Shown piece after piece: positions 10,868-23,600 of a DNA stretch of 64,000 nucleotides (its first letter is position 1; each line of letters starts with the position of its first letter). The stretch comes from Blepharisma japonicum. Taxonomy: Eukaryota; Ciliophora; Heterotrichea; Heterotrichida; Blepharismidae. The translations under genes and the position numbers were made by a program. The DNA lies in contig CATKHK010000006.1 of the NCBI GenBank assembly GCA_949751835.1, positions 62,001-126,000 of the forward strand. The letters run 5' to 3'. The notes beneath the pieces are model-generated. The model made no database searches, was not told where the DNA came from, and saw only the letters and a program-made list of their open reading frames with translations.

Positions 10868-12499
10868 TTAAAGCTCGGTCTGTCTCATATGATAAGTAGC
10901 TCTATCCAGCTCAGCCCCTCCGAAATCATAGAGCCTTCTTGCATAGTTTGCTGCTTCTTCATGCATATTTTTAGATAAATAATACTGCTTTAAAAACATG
11001 ATAGCTTCAATTGTCTCTTCTCCGGTATCATTTTCTTGGTCTTTTCTCGCTAAGCTTTCAGAGAAACATTTGGCAGCTTTTTCGGTCATATTTAGTCTAT
11101 TATATAGTCTGGCAAGTCTATGTAAAACTACTCCTTCTCGATCTTTCAGCCTTTCAGCTTTTTCATAGCATTTGGTAGACTCATTAGTTTTTCCCATTTT
11201 TTCATAGCAAGTCCCAAGAGCTACCCAAAGTCTTGAATCTTGTGGTCGAGTCAAAATAGCTTTATAGTAATAATAAATAGCGTATAAATTCATATCAGAA
11301 ACTTCGTAAGTTTCTGCTAGCCCATATCAAGCTCTGTAATCTTTGGAGTCGAGCTCTATAGCAGTCCTGTAACTTTCGATAGCTTTGGTGACATTCTGCA
11401 TTTCTAGGTATTCATGGCCCATTAAAATTCATGCAGGTAGGTAATTCTTATCCAACTGAGTTGCTCGCTTAAAATACACCATAGCTCTTGTATGATCATT
11501 TTTCAAACTATAATAATTCCCTAGCACAAAGCACGTTTCAGGTCTATATTTATCATTTTGATACATCCTATAAGCTAAATAACTTAACTTCCCCGCTTCT
11601 TCTCTTACATAAAGAATATTTGAATAGACATCCATAAACTCATAACGGTATGGGTCTACTTCTTCTACCTGCTCAAACCAGCTGATAGCATTCGTATAAT
11701 CATCCATCAAGAAAAATAAATTCCCAATTTGTGCATATAAAAAAGATGAGCTTGGGAAATACTTTTCAGCTAAAACAGCGAACATGTCGATACTCTCTTC
11801 ACTTCTCTGCATTTTATGGTAAAATTGTGCAATAAAAAAATTCTTCATCCAGTGGTTTTGAATCAAGCTTAAACTCTGGATGTCACAAATGTCTGACAAT
11901 TCTTGCCAAGCTGACCAATTCACTGGAAATTCATTTAAACTTTTAATAAATAGCTGCTTGGCAGTCTCTAAATCTCCTCTTTGTTTTTTTACAACACCTA
12001 ATAAATAGCTAGTCATTGCATCAATTGGCTTCAACTGTGTTTCTATTGTATAAAGCTGCCTGTTTTCGACGTCTTTGCCTTCTTCTATTGATTCTTCTTC
12101 TTTTCTGAACTCTCCATACATATAAAGTGCGTAATTATAGAGGAAAAAGGCTTGAGGAAACTCAGGTTTTGCAAATTCGGTAAGGACAGAGGCAGCTTTT
12201 AAATATTCTTTTAAGTCAAAAAGAACGCGGCCAAGCTGCAAGTTGTCGTAAGAAGCGTCAATTGGGTCTTGGTAGGGCGCCTGAGGGGGAAATTGAACGA
12301 GATTGCCTAATAAAAGTTCTCCGGCCCATTTGGCTGCTTGGTGCAATCGGTAGGAGGTAAGCAAAGATATGGCGTATCGCAGTTCTTGACGAGCAACTGT
12401 CAAATCAGCAATAGGAATAGCAGGCTCAGTGATTTTATTGAATGGACTTGCCTCTGTTTCTGTCCCGCCAACTTTTGGTTTCTCATGTGCCATAGACAT
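10868..12499 (-). CDS. CDC23: APC/C subunit CDC23/APC8 (TPR protein)
   Basis: The frame runs from ATG 12499 (MSMAHEK; a second ATG at 12493) to TAA at 10868-10870, giving 543 aa against ~597 in human. TPR repeats fill most of it. The central block [20 protein letters not shown], then [20 protein letters not shown], aligns closely with human CDC23. Two in-frame TGAs (11429-11431 and 11327-11329) fall exactly on the Trp of the family's AW-LMGHEY and YRAWYGL motifs. CDC23 is a TPR scaffold of the anaphase-promoting complex, the cell-cycle ubiquitin ligase. No intron is needed. It lies 35 bp downstream of exportin-7 on the same strand. Confidence 0.95.
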
Positions 12500-12534
12500 T
12501 TTGAAAATCCTTTATTATTTAATCCTAACCTATT

Positions 12535-15500
12535 TTAATTAACTGAAGTTATGGCTTGTCTCATTTCTGTGAAGTTTTTCGAAAAGCGGTCTTTATTTTT
12601 CAGGTCCATACTTCTAGATACCCCATTCATTAATTTTGATAATGATGCATTCAAGCTTTGCCGAGCTTCTAAATTGCTCGTTGTTCCAGAAATCACGTAA
12701 TTTTTGATCTGTTCAAAAGAATTTTCATTAATAATTATCAGTCCTAGCAGAGGCTTACTTAGTGACCACATATAATTAGAATCCTCATTTAGCACAACTT
12801 CTAATACAGCAGTTAAGAGCTCTGAAAGAGAGCTTGGAAAGTCATTAAAAACTCTGTTGATAGCTTGTGAATCACTATTTTCTTTTTGGCTGGTTTTTAT
12901 GATAAATTCACACATATAAGTGATGGAATTTGCAGTGGATAAACAGTGTTTCATGTCTGAATAGAAAATACTGGAAGCTTTAACACCTCGGAGTAAGAAA
13001 AATACAATAGTAGAAAAGTAAGAAGATCTCAGCTGGGAAAATACAGTTTTCAGATGGCTTTTGCAGATAAGCTCAAAAAATTCATAGATAACGTCGAGAA
13101 GTTTGGAATAGGCCTAAATAAAGATTACTACTGCATCATCTCGAGGGATTTTTTCTATGAGTTCAAAGCAGGTACCTAGAGATTCTAAAAAGCAAGTATC
13201 GCCATATACTTCAAAGATACCGAAACTGACATATCCGCCACTCATCATTTTTGCCATAATTTCCAATATTCTTTTTAATTTTTTATAATACTCTGTTGGC
13301 GCAATATTATTTTCTATTATTGCTTTCCCATAGCTCATCAAAATATTGCTTAAATTCCTAAACAAAATAATCCCATAGGCACACGCAATATCAAACCTAA
13401 TCCTAGCATTTCTTGAAAAAACTAGCTCTGATAGAAAAGCTAACAAAGAATTCATAACAGAGTCGTCATAAATAAAATTTGTAGATGCTGTGAAAATAAT
13501 GTCTAAATTCCCTTCATAAAACCATTCAAAGAACTCGACATAATTTCTTTGTGACTGAAAAGTAGAACAGATTCCTTTGAGTTCTCTAAATAAATGGACT
13601 AAATTTATTGATGAAGGAGAATTTCTAAGTTCTTGGATATAAACACCGGTAGGCCTCAAAAAGGACTCTAAAGGTTCATTTACATCTTCTATTATCCACA
13701 AATTCGAGATGGCTGCATATACTCTTTCTTTGTATTTTGGGTTGTTAGCACAGATACTGTAGCTTCTATAATTTGCCATTAAATTCTGAATCACATCAAT
13801 TTTCACTAAAATTTTATTACTGTAATATCCTTTGCATAAAATTTCGAATAATTCTAAACTTCATTTTAAAGCTTTTCCGTCCTGATATCTTGATAAATTT
13901 TGGATTAATTTTTCCATGACGATTTTCACTACAAATTTTACAGTGTCTTCTGGTAAAGCTTGCACAGAAGTTGTTTCTTTTGAGCTGGTTTTGTCAAAGT
14001 AAAACCATATATTGTCATGTGGGGAGTTTATATATGATTTAGTAAGACCCATAAAAAAATATACAATTGAAGATTCCAAGCATTCCAAAGGATTCATATT
14101 TTCAATTTTCCCTATTAATTGGAACACCAAATTTATCATTTGAGCGTCCAAATGGTCCTCATTTTCATTTAATTTTTTTTCTCTGAGAATAATAAATCCT
14201 GAAGCTATATAAGTAAGCCAAGCAAGCTGAGCTTCAATTTGATCTTTGTTTTGACCTTGAGCAGTCGCTGCATCATAAAGAGATAGCGTAGCTATAAAAA
14301 CTGTTTGAAGCTCCCTTATAAGGTCTGAGTAAAAATAAACACAGAATGATGTTATTTGCTCAATATGGTCTTTTAGCTCTGTTTCAGTAGTGTCATCAAG
14401 TAAATCTGGGCTGGCATTGATAGATGTATATTGCAAAAACGCTTTAAAAAGCCCTGGAACATATAACGCTATTTGGTTATTTGTTGGCAGCTGATGATGC
14501 TGCTCATAAGCGAGGTAGCTTCATATAAACAGTGAGCTTTCAAAGCCAGAAACGACAGAAGACCTATTAGAAAAAGCGACAGCTGAATAATTAGCTAGTG
14601 CTTCTAGTCAGCTCCAAAAGGCAGGTAGAGGTACTATGTCCCTCAGAGTAAAGTTTGTAATAAAGCGTTTTGAGGTCTGAATATACTCAAATTTGCTATC
14701 CCCGACTAGATTTTTGCTTTTTATGATTTCTTCTAGCACTTTTAAGTATTTTCCCACATATGCTTGACGCTGTTCTACATTGCCTCCAAAAATGCTTTTT
14801 CTTATAGCGCCCATATGATTAAAAGCTCGTAGGGCTAAAATTTCAGCTTGGTCTGTGCAGTTAAGAATTAAAAATTCTAAATATTCTAGATAAGCAGGAT
14901 TCTCAAAATGTATTTTCCACGAAAACGGCACTTGTAAGCTTAAAGAATCTTCATTAGACTCATCTGAACAAATTCCTAGAAAATCAAATGTCAAGCACAG
15001 ATTTAGGACTGTTAAGCTCTGTACAATCAAATTTAATGAAATTTCTGGGACTTTTGATATAAAAACCCAACACATCCCAAAGATTTTTTCCAGTGAATCA
15101 TCTCTAAACGAGATCGCAATTTTTCTATTAGTGGAAAGTGGCCTAAATTTGATAGGCTCGACCATTTCTGTGATGACTTCTTCAAAGAATTTAAAGCCAA
15201 TTTCTGCAACAAACAAGTTTTGGTTTATCATTTCTTGGATCGTTTGGACTGTTTGTGGGATAACTTCAAGCTCAAGCCAGCCAAGCCGGCATATTCTAGC
15301 TAACGCTTTGGCAAGACCTGCTAAGATGTAGGACGGTTTGTTGGTTTGTTCAAAGTAAAGTTGGAAGATGTTTTGATAGAGAAGATTCTTGGAATCTATT
15401 GGAAGGCGGCGCCACTCTGAGATTAGCATCTTAGTAAAAATGCTAAGAGTTAAATAATTTAGCTGGAGATTTTGGGAAATACGAAGGATTGATAAAAGAT

Positions 15501-15645
15501 TCTCAAAATTTTCTGAAGTTTCTAAGGCACTGTAAATGGCTTGTTCAGCATTTTTTCGCTCCTGGTTAGAAATTACCTGTGCGTTGTTTGAGGAGTAAAG
15601 CAGAGAGCACCAAGATTCCAGCTGAGAAATGTATTGCTCGTTCAT
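12535..15645 (-). CDS. XPO7: Exportin-7 (RanBP16 family)
   Basis: ATG 15645 to TAA 12535-12537 with one 15-nt intron gives 1031 aa (human 1087). In-frame TGAs are read as Trp, for example at 13861-13863. Family motifs align along the whole length: RPLSTNRKIAISFRDDSLEK near the N-terminus, the block CLTFDFLG followed by SDES, FDIACAYGIILFRNLSNIL in the middle, GGYVSFGIFEVYGD further on, and MWSLSKPLLGLIIINENSF near the C-terminus. Exportin-7 is a karyopherin-beta HEAT-repeat carrier that, with RanGTP, moves proteins between nucleus and cytoplasm. Confidence 0.95.
13114..13128 (-). other. 15-nt intron of exportin-7 gene
   Basis: On the minus strand it reads GTAATCTTTATTTAG. Removal joins DDAV to AYSKLLDVIYEFFEL, matching the family's YPKLSQSYYSLLEVL; unspliced, the frame ends at TAG. 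Confidence 0.93.
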
Positions 15646-15860
15646 TTTTGATTATTAAATTGGGGTAGAAATAGCGCTTAAATTCTTAATTAATATTAAT
15701 TTATTTTTCGACCTCTTAATAGTCAAAATATTAAATTACTTTCTATAGAATTTACTTCAAAATAATATCTTTCATTCACATATAAATTAAATTTGGTTTA
15801 TTTTAAACAAAATACCATTTAAGTTACTTCATAAATGAATAGAAAACATAAAAATGACTA

Positions 15861-18800
15861 TTAATCAGATTCACTAGCTTTTCCCTTAATAGGAATTATT
15901 GAAAGAATCACTTTTAGCTTGTTTAAATTGCTGACTTCTCTTGATAGATATGGCAAAAAATACAAAAAGTACAGGAGCACTGAAATAACTATATATAAAA
16001 TTGCTGTATTTACAATAGTGCTGAGTCTGTTTGCTATCATTTCTTGAGATCCTTCATCTATGACACTAAAAACACGTGCCATCATCAATTGAAGATCAGA
16101 ATATCTTTTGGTTAAAATCCAAAGCTCACTCATTTTTTCTGAGTCATATTTTTGCAATGCAGATGCCTCAAACATTAATAAATTAGTCCATCATATTGAT
16201 CCTAGTCTGGATTGGTAAATTGGAACAGTACTCTTTTCAAATAAAGAGGTTCTCATCGTTGATGGTAAATATTTTCTCTCTCACATAAAAGCATGAGTAC
16301 ATCTCATAAAAATGGTAATAGCTTCAGCTAGCTCGTTATTTGCATTGGGAAAAGAGAGACTTTCAGGAATTAGCTGCTTTAACTGATTTTCTTGGTCATC
16401 AAAAGCAGCTTCTCTTGCAAAAAAGACTATTTTTGGGACAATAGCCCTTCTTTGTACATAAATGTACATAATTTGTGGCCTTTTTTTTAGGTATTCTTCA
16501 ACCTCGGGATACATAATTCCATGAACTAAACTATAATATATCCCAGTCAAACTTATAAATAGTGTCAGTCTCGCAATATATCTCATACTTATATTTATTG
16601 AGATTTTTTTATATTTTTTTCTTAGTGGAATATCTACTTCTTCTAATTCTTCATTATGAACCAACGTTAACCTTTCTTTGCAGTTTTTTATTAGCTCATA
16701 GTAGCAAGCATAAATTTTTTCTCGAATAAAATTTCATAGGTTATTATATTTTTTGCTGATAAATATTATATAAAATACAAGTAATGCCACACAAATGCCT
16801 AGTATGCTTGCACCAATGACATCTAAAATAATAGAAAACGTTCCTATAGTGCTAATTCTGTCGATCTCACAGTTGACAAGCCCACTCAGAGATGAGTTTG
16901 ATATATAAAAAGCTTCACCTAAGCCATTTGCAATTAAAAATTGCAAATCAGTAGTATAATTTTCTGAGTTTTTAACCTTCACAATCATACTATTTATCTA
17001 AATACATTTTACATGAGCAATAAATTCAGTCAGTGCATCATATAAATTCATAAAAACTTGCTTGGGCTCAATATTACTATTAAATTCTCATATTGGAACA
17101 ATATCATGCGTAACCAATTTCGATGAATCACAATAGCTCCAATCATCATAATATTTGAGTAAAGTATCTTGATAAATTAATAACTCAGAACTGGTTTGGC
17201 TCAGCAAGTTAGTATAATAAGAAGCATCAGTATGGTTATAAGATATAGCTAGATCTATTGATCGGGAATTTTCAGCAGCTGATGCAATGCGATATAAAAT
17301 AATTCCAAGGTCATTAAAAGTATTTATTGATTTAGAATGATTCACTGCATCTGTTATATAGATTATTATTGCTATATTTGTCATGAGCACAGAAATCATC
17401 TACATTAAAAATACCGAAAAAAATAAAATCCATTTGAATTTTTTTAATGACTGCTCCGATTGATTTATGATATATTTTTCTTTGTCTGCTTATTGCTTAC
17501 TGTTAATGAAATCATATGAGCTGATTTGAAATGAAATATTTGACTCTTTTTCTTCAAATATTTGCATCCTTTTTTGTGATGTGTTTATATCATCAACATC
17601 ATCTATAAAAGTTGTAGCACTCATATTGCTTTTTCGCTTGTAAATTCTATCATCATCACGGTCAGTTGCTGTTTTAGTTTCATATTGCTTATTCTCATTT
17701 ATTATGGCGCGATTTGTAAGTTTGCCAAAAAATTCTCTCTGCTCATAAGTGTCTTTTTGTAGCCATTCTGTTATTTCGTTCTTATCTGTAATCAATATAA
17801 CGTAATGGACTTCAGAATTTTTTAAAAATTTAATCCCATGAGCAACAGCTATAGTTTCCTTAGCCACAATTAATTCTGGCTCAAAAAGCTCAAGCTCAAA
17901 AAAATTAGGAATAAATGATAAAATATTTTGATATCTTATAAATTGATTAGGCATGCCTAAAGCATCTGCGAAAAGATCACTATGGCAATAAATAATGCCA
18001 CTCTCTGATATTAGTGCAATTTGGTGATTTGAAGCAACAGGCTTCATAGATACCATAAAAAATAAATCCTGTCTAAGTGCAGTCAATTTAATTAGTGTAT
18101 GCATTTCATTTAAATGCCCTTGACAATCCATTATAAACCATGAATAACTTTTCATTATTTCAGGACCTATACAGTTATCTACAAATTTTTTCATAATTTC
18201 TAAATGATTTTCGCCATAAGGTGATGGAATATATTGAATTATATTATTGTCCATGATGTTGGTAACTGTTCCTTTTAATATCTGGGCTGCAACTTCATTA
18301 ATATATACAATAACTCCGAAAGAGTCTTTATCAGCAGAAATTAAAATATTCCCATTTCCTTCTTCAAAATTTTCTATTTTTTCTATTTTTTTTTGTTCTT
18401 GAACAAAAGAGTGTGTTGAAGCTTTTTCTAATATTATTTTTCCTCTACCAAAATCATAAAGAATATTTTGGAGTAAAGTCCCATAAATTTCGTACGATTT
18501 TGGATGTTTTTCTTTTAAAAGTTTTGTATAAATTGAATTCACTGATTTGATTAATGATGCTGAATTTTTAACTAAATATTCGAGCCTAGAAATTTTAGGT
18601 TTTTCTATTGATGCTTCCTTTCATAAATCTAGTAAAAATTTGCATAAAGCTTTATCATCTCTTTTAGCTATCTCTAACTCATTCAAATAGGATAAAAAAT
18701 CATTTTCATCTGATGTACTTTTTTCTTTGGATTTAAATCATTGATATATTCTTTGCTCTTGAACTTCTCCTTCAAAACTATCGCGAACTTGGGACATTCT

Positions 18801-20075
18801 TGCTAATTTTATTTTAGCTAAGCTAACATCTTCTGCTGAAAATAAGCAATAATTTACTTCCCAAACAACCAAAAGTTTATCTTTTTTTATTTGGGACATT
18901 TTATGTATTTCTGAAAATTGCTTATAAGTTTGTATATAATTATTAAATTTTTTTGAAGTTAATTGTTTCCTTAGCCTCAGTTCAAATATGTGCTGGTCAA
19001 AATGAGTCCCTTTATATGGCTGATTTAATGATAATTTATGCATCCAATAAAAAATAAGTCCAAGTGCTAATGGTACCACACAAATGCTTAGTAAAGCAAT
19101 AATTCCTGAATTATCCATTCAAATACCTATTAAAAAATTTAATGAAGTTCCCATTATGCCAAGCATCATAGTAACTTGAATACCGTTGACTATTGGATTA
19201 TAATAGGACTCAGATTTTCAAGCTTTCAGTGCAAGAGTTCCAGAGCAAATCATAATTATGATATAGTATCAAACTTTCTTAGAACTCATTGATACGTGCA
19301 TAAAAACAAAAACTTGTTTATAAATCAATAAATGTAAATCAATAGAAGAATTTGACCTTGATTTAATATTTTTCCAAGCAAATGAATGGCGAGTATCAGC
19401 AGTAAAAAACTCGCGAAAAACACACAAAAAAATAAGTTGGATTCATGAAAATATTCCTATTATAATTCCAGCTGTTCCGACTTCAATGTCTTTTTTGGTA
19501 AGATTTTTATATTCGTCAATATTAGAATATGAAAAAAGTGAGTATTTAATCGTAATCATTAATATCAGACTTGCTGGGATAAAACCTACTGTTGATATTG
19601 TGTCTAGGATATGAGTTGGAAAAGTCAATAATAATTTATATATTTTCAAATTATTATGATTGAAGAGACGATTGAAAAGAGAAAAGACTATTATAGCCAA
19701 TGTACATACTGAAATTTGGAAAAGCAGTGCATAAAATGCAATTTGATACACATTCAGCTCAGCAAATATAGTGTCAAAACTAAAGTAACCTAAGACCTTT
19801 CACCATCCAAAATAACTACTTCAATTTTTAATTTCCATATATGGGTATCATAGCATAGTGAGCATTTGACTAAAAGCAATTAAACTGGCAATACTCTCTA
19901 TTAAATACTGAGTTGACTTTTTCGTGCTTAAATCATATTTTAGGAAAAATCACCTTCCTAAATTTTCTATCAGATTGGATTTGATTTTATAATAAATTGT
20001 ATTTGAAAGAGAGTTGAGTCTATTATCCTTGGAGAATATTGACGTCCTGTAAAGACTGTCTAAGCTCTCTACCAT
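15861..20075 (-). CDS. Multi-pass membrane PAS protein, TmcB/TmcC-like, copy A
   Basis: ATG 20075 to TAA 15861-15863 with three 15-nt introns gives 1389 aa, with many TGA=Trp codons in one phase. About ten hydrophobic segments occupy the first ~400 residues. A cytosolic part follows, with a helical block (LKEKHPKSYEIYG) and a PAS-like domain (GNILISADKDSFGVIVYINE, then AAQIL). A second PAS-like unit contains ALISESGIIYCHSDL. The C-terminal third has four more membrane segments around a Tyr/Ser-rich loop. This layout matches a family abundant in ciliates and often labelled 'tiny macrocysts' TmcB/TmcC after a Dictyostelium protein. PAS domains suggest ligand or redox sensing at a membrane; the function is unproven. 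Copy B at 20626-24825 is its tandem paralogue. Confidence 0.85.
16998..17012 (-). other. 15-nt intron 3 of PAS membrane gene, copy A
   Basis: GTAAAATGTATTTAG on the minus strand, between the codons for His and Ile (AH/INSM). The same position holds an intron in copy B at 21763-21777. Confidence 0.9.
17400..17414 (-). other. 15-nt intron 2 of PAS membrane gene, copy A
   Basis: GTATTTTTAATGTAG on the minus strand, between FFS and MISVL. It is identical in sequence to the copy B intron at 22165-22179. Confidence 0.9.
17486..17500 (-). other. 15-nt intron 1 of PAS membrane gene, copy A
   Basis: GTAAGCAATAAGCAG on the minus strand, splitting an Asn codon after DFIN. It is the only one of the 13 ending in CAG rather than TAG. 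Confidence 0.88.
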
Positions 20076-20625
20076 TATTTGTGATTATAATTCATGATTT
20101 AGAATAAGAAGTAAGAAAAGTAAAGAAAATTAAACTGCTTAGTAAATTTTTTTTAATCCAAAATTTAGAGGTATATGGTTTTTGGCATTCGATTGCTACT
20201 TATGGGTATCATAAGCTATTAGTTAATATTTATTTTTTGTATTTTTCTAGATAAATAACCATTTTGGCTACTATAGATTTTAAAATATTAAAGACAACAT
20301 CAAAGATAAATTGCCTTATTATTTATGATTTTTATGATAACTTTTTATTGTTTTTGATAAATTTGCTATAGTTATATTAATTATTTTTATATAAGATTCA
20401 ATCGCTTAATTACTTTAAGAAATTTGCAAAGTCCAATAAAATTTTACACTTTATTATATAATTAATATTAATATTTTTTGATATCTTAATAGACAAAATA
20501 TTAAATTACTTTCTATAATATTTTCTTCAAAACATATCTTTCAATCACATGCAAATATTATTAAGCTTCTTTTAACAAAATGCCATATAAGTTTCTTTAT
20601 AATTACTAAAACAACATAAAGATCC
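20076..20625. other. Intergenic DNA between the two PAS genes
   Basis: AT-rich, with no supported gene. The part from ~20480 to 20625 resembles 15715-15860 downstream of copy A (shared blocks such as AAAATATTAAATTACTTTC), so the duplication includes the 3' flank. The rest holds the presumed copy A promoter. Confidence 0.7.
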
Positions 20626-23600
20626 TTAAACAGATTCATTAGTTTTCCCTTTAATAGGAATTATTGAAAGAATCATTTTTAGCTTGCTTAAATTGCTTAT
20701 TTCTCTTGAAAGATATGGTAAAAAATATAAAAAGTATAAAAGTACTGAAAGGATTATATATGAAATTGCTGTATATACAATAATATCAAGCCTATCTGAT
20801 ATCATATCTCTAGATCCTTTATCTATATATTCGAAAATATGAGCCATTTCAGCTTGAAGATCAGCAGATCTCTTAGTTAGAGTCCAAAGATCACTCATTT
20901 TTTGTGAGCCAAGTTCTTGCAAAGCAGTAGCATCAAACATTAATAAATTAGTTCAGTAGATTGCTCCGTATATGGATTCGTAAATTTTAGAGCTGCTGCG
21001 CTCAAATAATGAGACTCTCATTGATTTTGATAGATATTTTCTGTCCCACACAAATATGTGAGTGCATCTCATGAAGATTGTGATAGAATCATTTAACTGC
21101 TTATTTGAATTAGGCATGGAAAGACTTTTAGGAATTAGCTGCCCTAGTTGCTTTTTTGGGTCATCAATAGCTGCTTCTCTTGCAAAAAAATCTATTTTTG
21201 GAAAAATTGCCCTTCTCTGTACATAAACATAAAGAATTTTTGGCCTTTGTTTTAGATATTCTTCAACATCTGGATACATAAATCCATGAACCAAGCTATA
21301 ATAAATCCCAGTCAAACTTATAAATAATGTTAATCTTATGATGTACCTCATACTTGTATTTATTGAAACCCTAATATACTTTTTTCTTAATGGGATATCA
21401 ACATCTTCAAGCTCCTCATTATGGACTAGCGTCAATCTTTCTTTGCAATTTTTTATTAACTCATAGTAACAAGCATAAATTTTTTCTCGAATAAAATTTC
21501 ATAGGTTATCATACTTTTTACTGATAAATATTATAAAAAATATAAGAAACGCTACACAAATTCCTAGTATACTTGCTCCAATGGCATCTAAGATAATTGT
21601 AAAAGTTCCTATAGTATTAATTCTGTCAACTTCACAGTTAACCAGCCCGCTTAGCGATGAGTTTGACATATAAAAAGCTTCTCCTAACCCATTTGCAATT
21701 AAAAATTGCAAATCATTAGTATAATTCTGTGAATTTTCTACCTTCACAATCATATTATTTATCTAATTATATGTTACATGGATAATAAATTCACTTAGAG
21801 CATCATATAAATTCATGAAAATTTGTCTAGGCTCATCATTATCATTAAAATCTCATATTGGAATTATATCATGCATCACCAATTTTGATGAATCACAATA
21901 GCTTCAGTCATCATAATATTTATATAAAGTATTTTGATAAAGTAATAGTTCAGATCTTGTTTCGCTCAGCAAGTCAGTATAATAAGAAACTTCAGTTTGG
22001 TTATAAGATATAGCCAAATCAACCGATCTAGAATTTTCTGCAGCTGATGCGATGCGATATAAAATAATTCCGAGGTCATTAAAAGTATTTATTGATTTAG
22101 AGTGATTCACTTGGTCTGTTATATAGACTATTATTGCCACATTTGTTATTAGCACAGAAATCATCTACATTAAAAATACCGAAAAAAATAAAATCCATTT
22201 GAATTTTCTCAATGATTTTTCTGATTGATTTATGATAGATTTTTCTTTGTCTAGCTATTTTTTACTGTTAATGAAATTATAGGAGTTGACTTGAAATGAT
22301 ATATTTGACTCTTTTTCTTCAAATTTCTGGCCTTTTAGTGTGATGCTGACATCACCAATATCATCAATAAATGTTGTAATACTCATATTGCTTTTCCGTT
22401 TTTTTACTCGATCATCATCTTGGCCAGTTGTTAATTTTGTGTCACTTAGCTTGTTCTCATTAATTACAGAAGTATTTATAAGTTGACCAAAGAATTCTCT
22501 CTGTTCGTAGGTATCTTTTTTTAATCATTCTGTTATTTCGCTTTTATCAGTAATTAATATAACGTAATGGACTTCAGATTTTTTAAAATATTTTATCCCG
22601 TGGATAACAGCAATTGTTTGTCGAGTTACAATTAGTTCTGGCTCGAAAAGTTCCAGCTCAAAAAATTTAGGGATATATGATGAAATATTCTGATAATTTA
22701 GAAATTTGTTAGGCAAATCTAAAGCATCTGTAAAAAGATCACTATGGCAGAAGATTGTGCCATCCTCTGATATTAGTGCAACCTGATGACTAGAAGCAAT
22801 AGGTTTCATCGATACCATAAAGAATAGATTCTCCCTGAGCGCTGTTAGTTTAATTAATGTATGAAGTTCATGCAAGTATCCTTGATGGTCCATTATAAAT
22901 CATGAGTGGCTTCTCAATATTTCAGGATTTATACAATTATCCACAAAAGCTTTCATAATTTCTAAATGATTTTGATTATAAGGAGATGGAATATATTGAA
23001 TTATATTATTGTCCAAAATATTAGTTACTGTTCCTTTTAGTATTTGGGCTGCAACTTCATTGATATATACGATAACTCCAAATGAGTCTTTATCAGCTGA
23101 AATTAAAATATTCCCATTTGCTTCTTCAAAATTTTCTATTTTTTCTATTTTTTTTGACTCTTGTTCGATGGCATACGTTGAAGCTTTGTCTAAAATTATT
23201 TTTCCTCTGTTGAATTCATAAAGAATATTTTGGAGTAAGCTTCCATAAATTTCATGAGATTTTGGGTGTTTTTCTTTCAAAAGTTTTGTATAAATTGCAT
23301 TCACTGATTTGATTAATGCTGCTGAATTTTTAACTAAATATTCAAGCTTAGAAATTTTAGGTTTTTCTAGTGATGCTTCTTTTCATAAATCTAATAAAAA
23401 TCTGCATAAAGCATTGTCTTCTCTTTTTGCTAACTCTAGCTCACTTAAATAAACTAAAAAATCATTTTCATCACCAAAATTTTTTTCATTTAATTTAAAT
23501 CATTGGTATATTCTTTTCTCTTGTACTTCTCCTTCAAAACTATCGCGAACTTGGGACATCCTGGCCAATTTTATTTTGGCTAAACTAATATCTTTTACTG

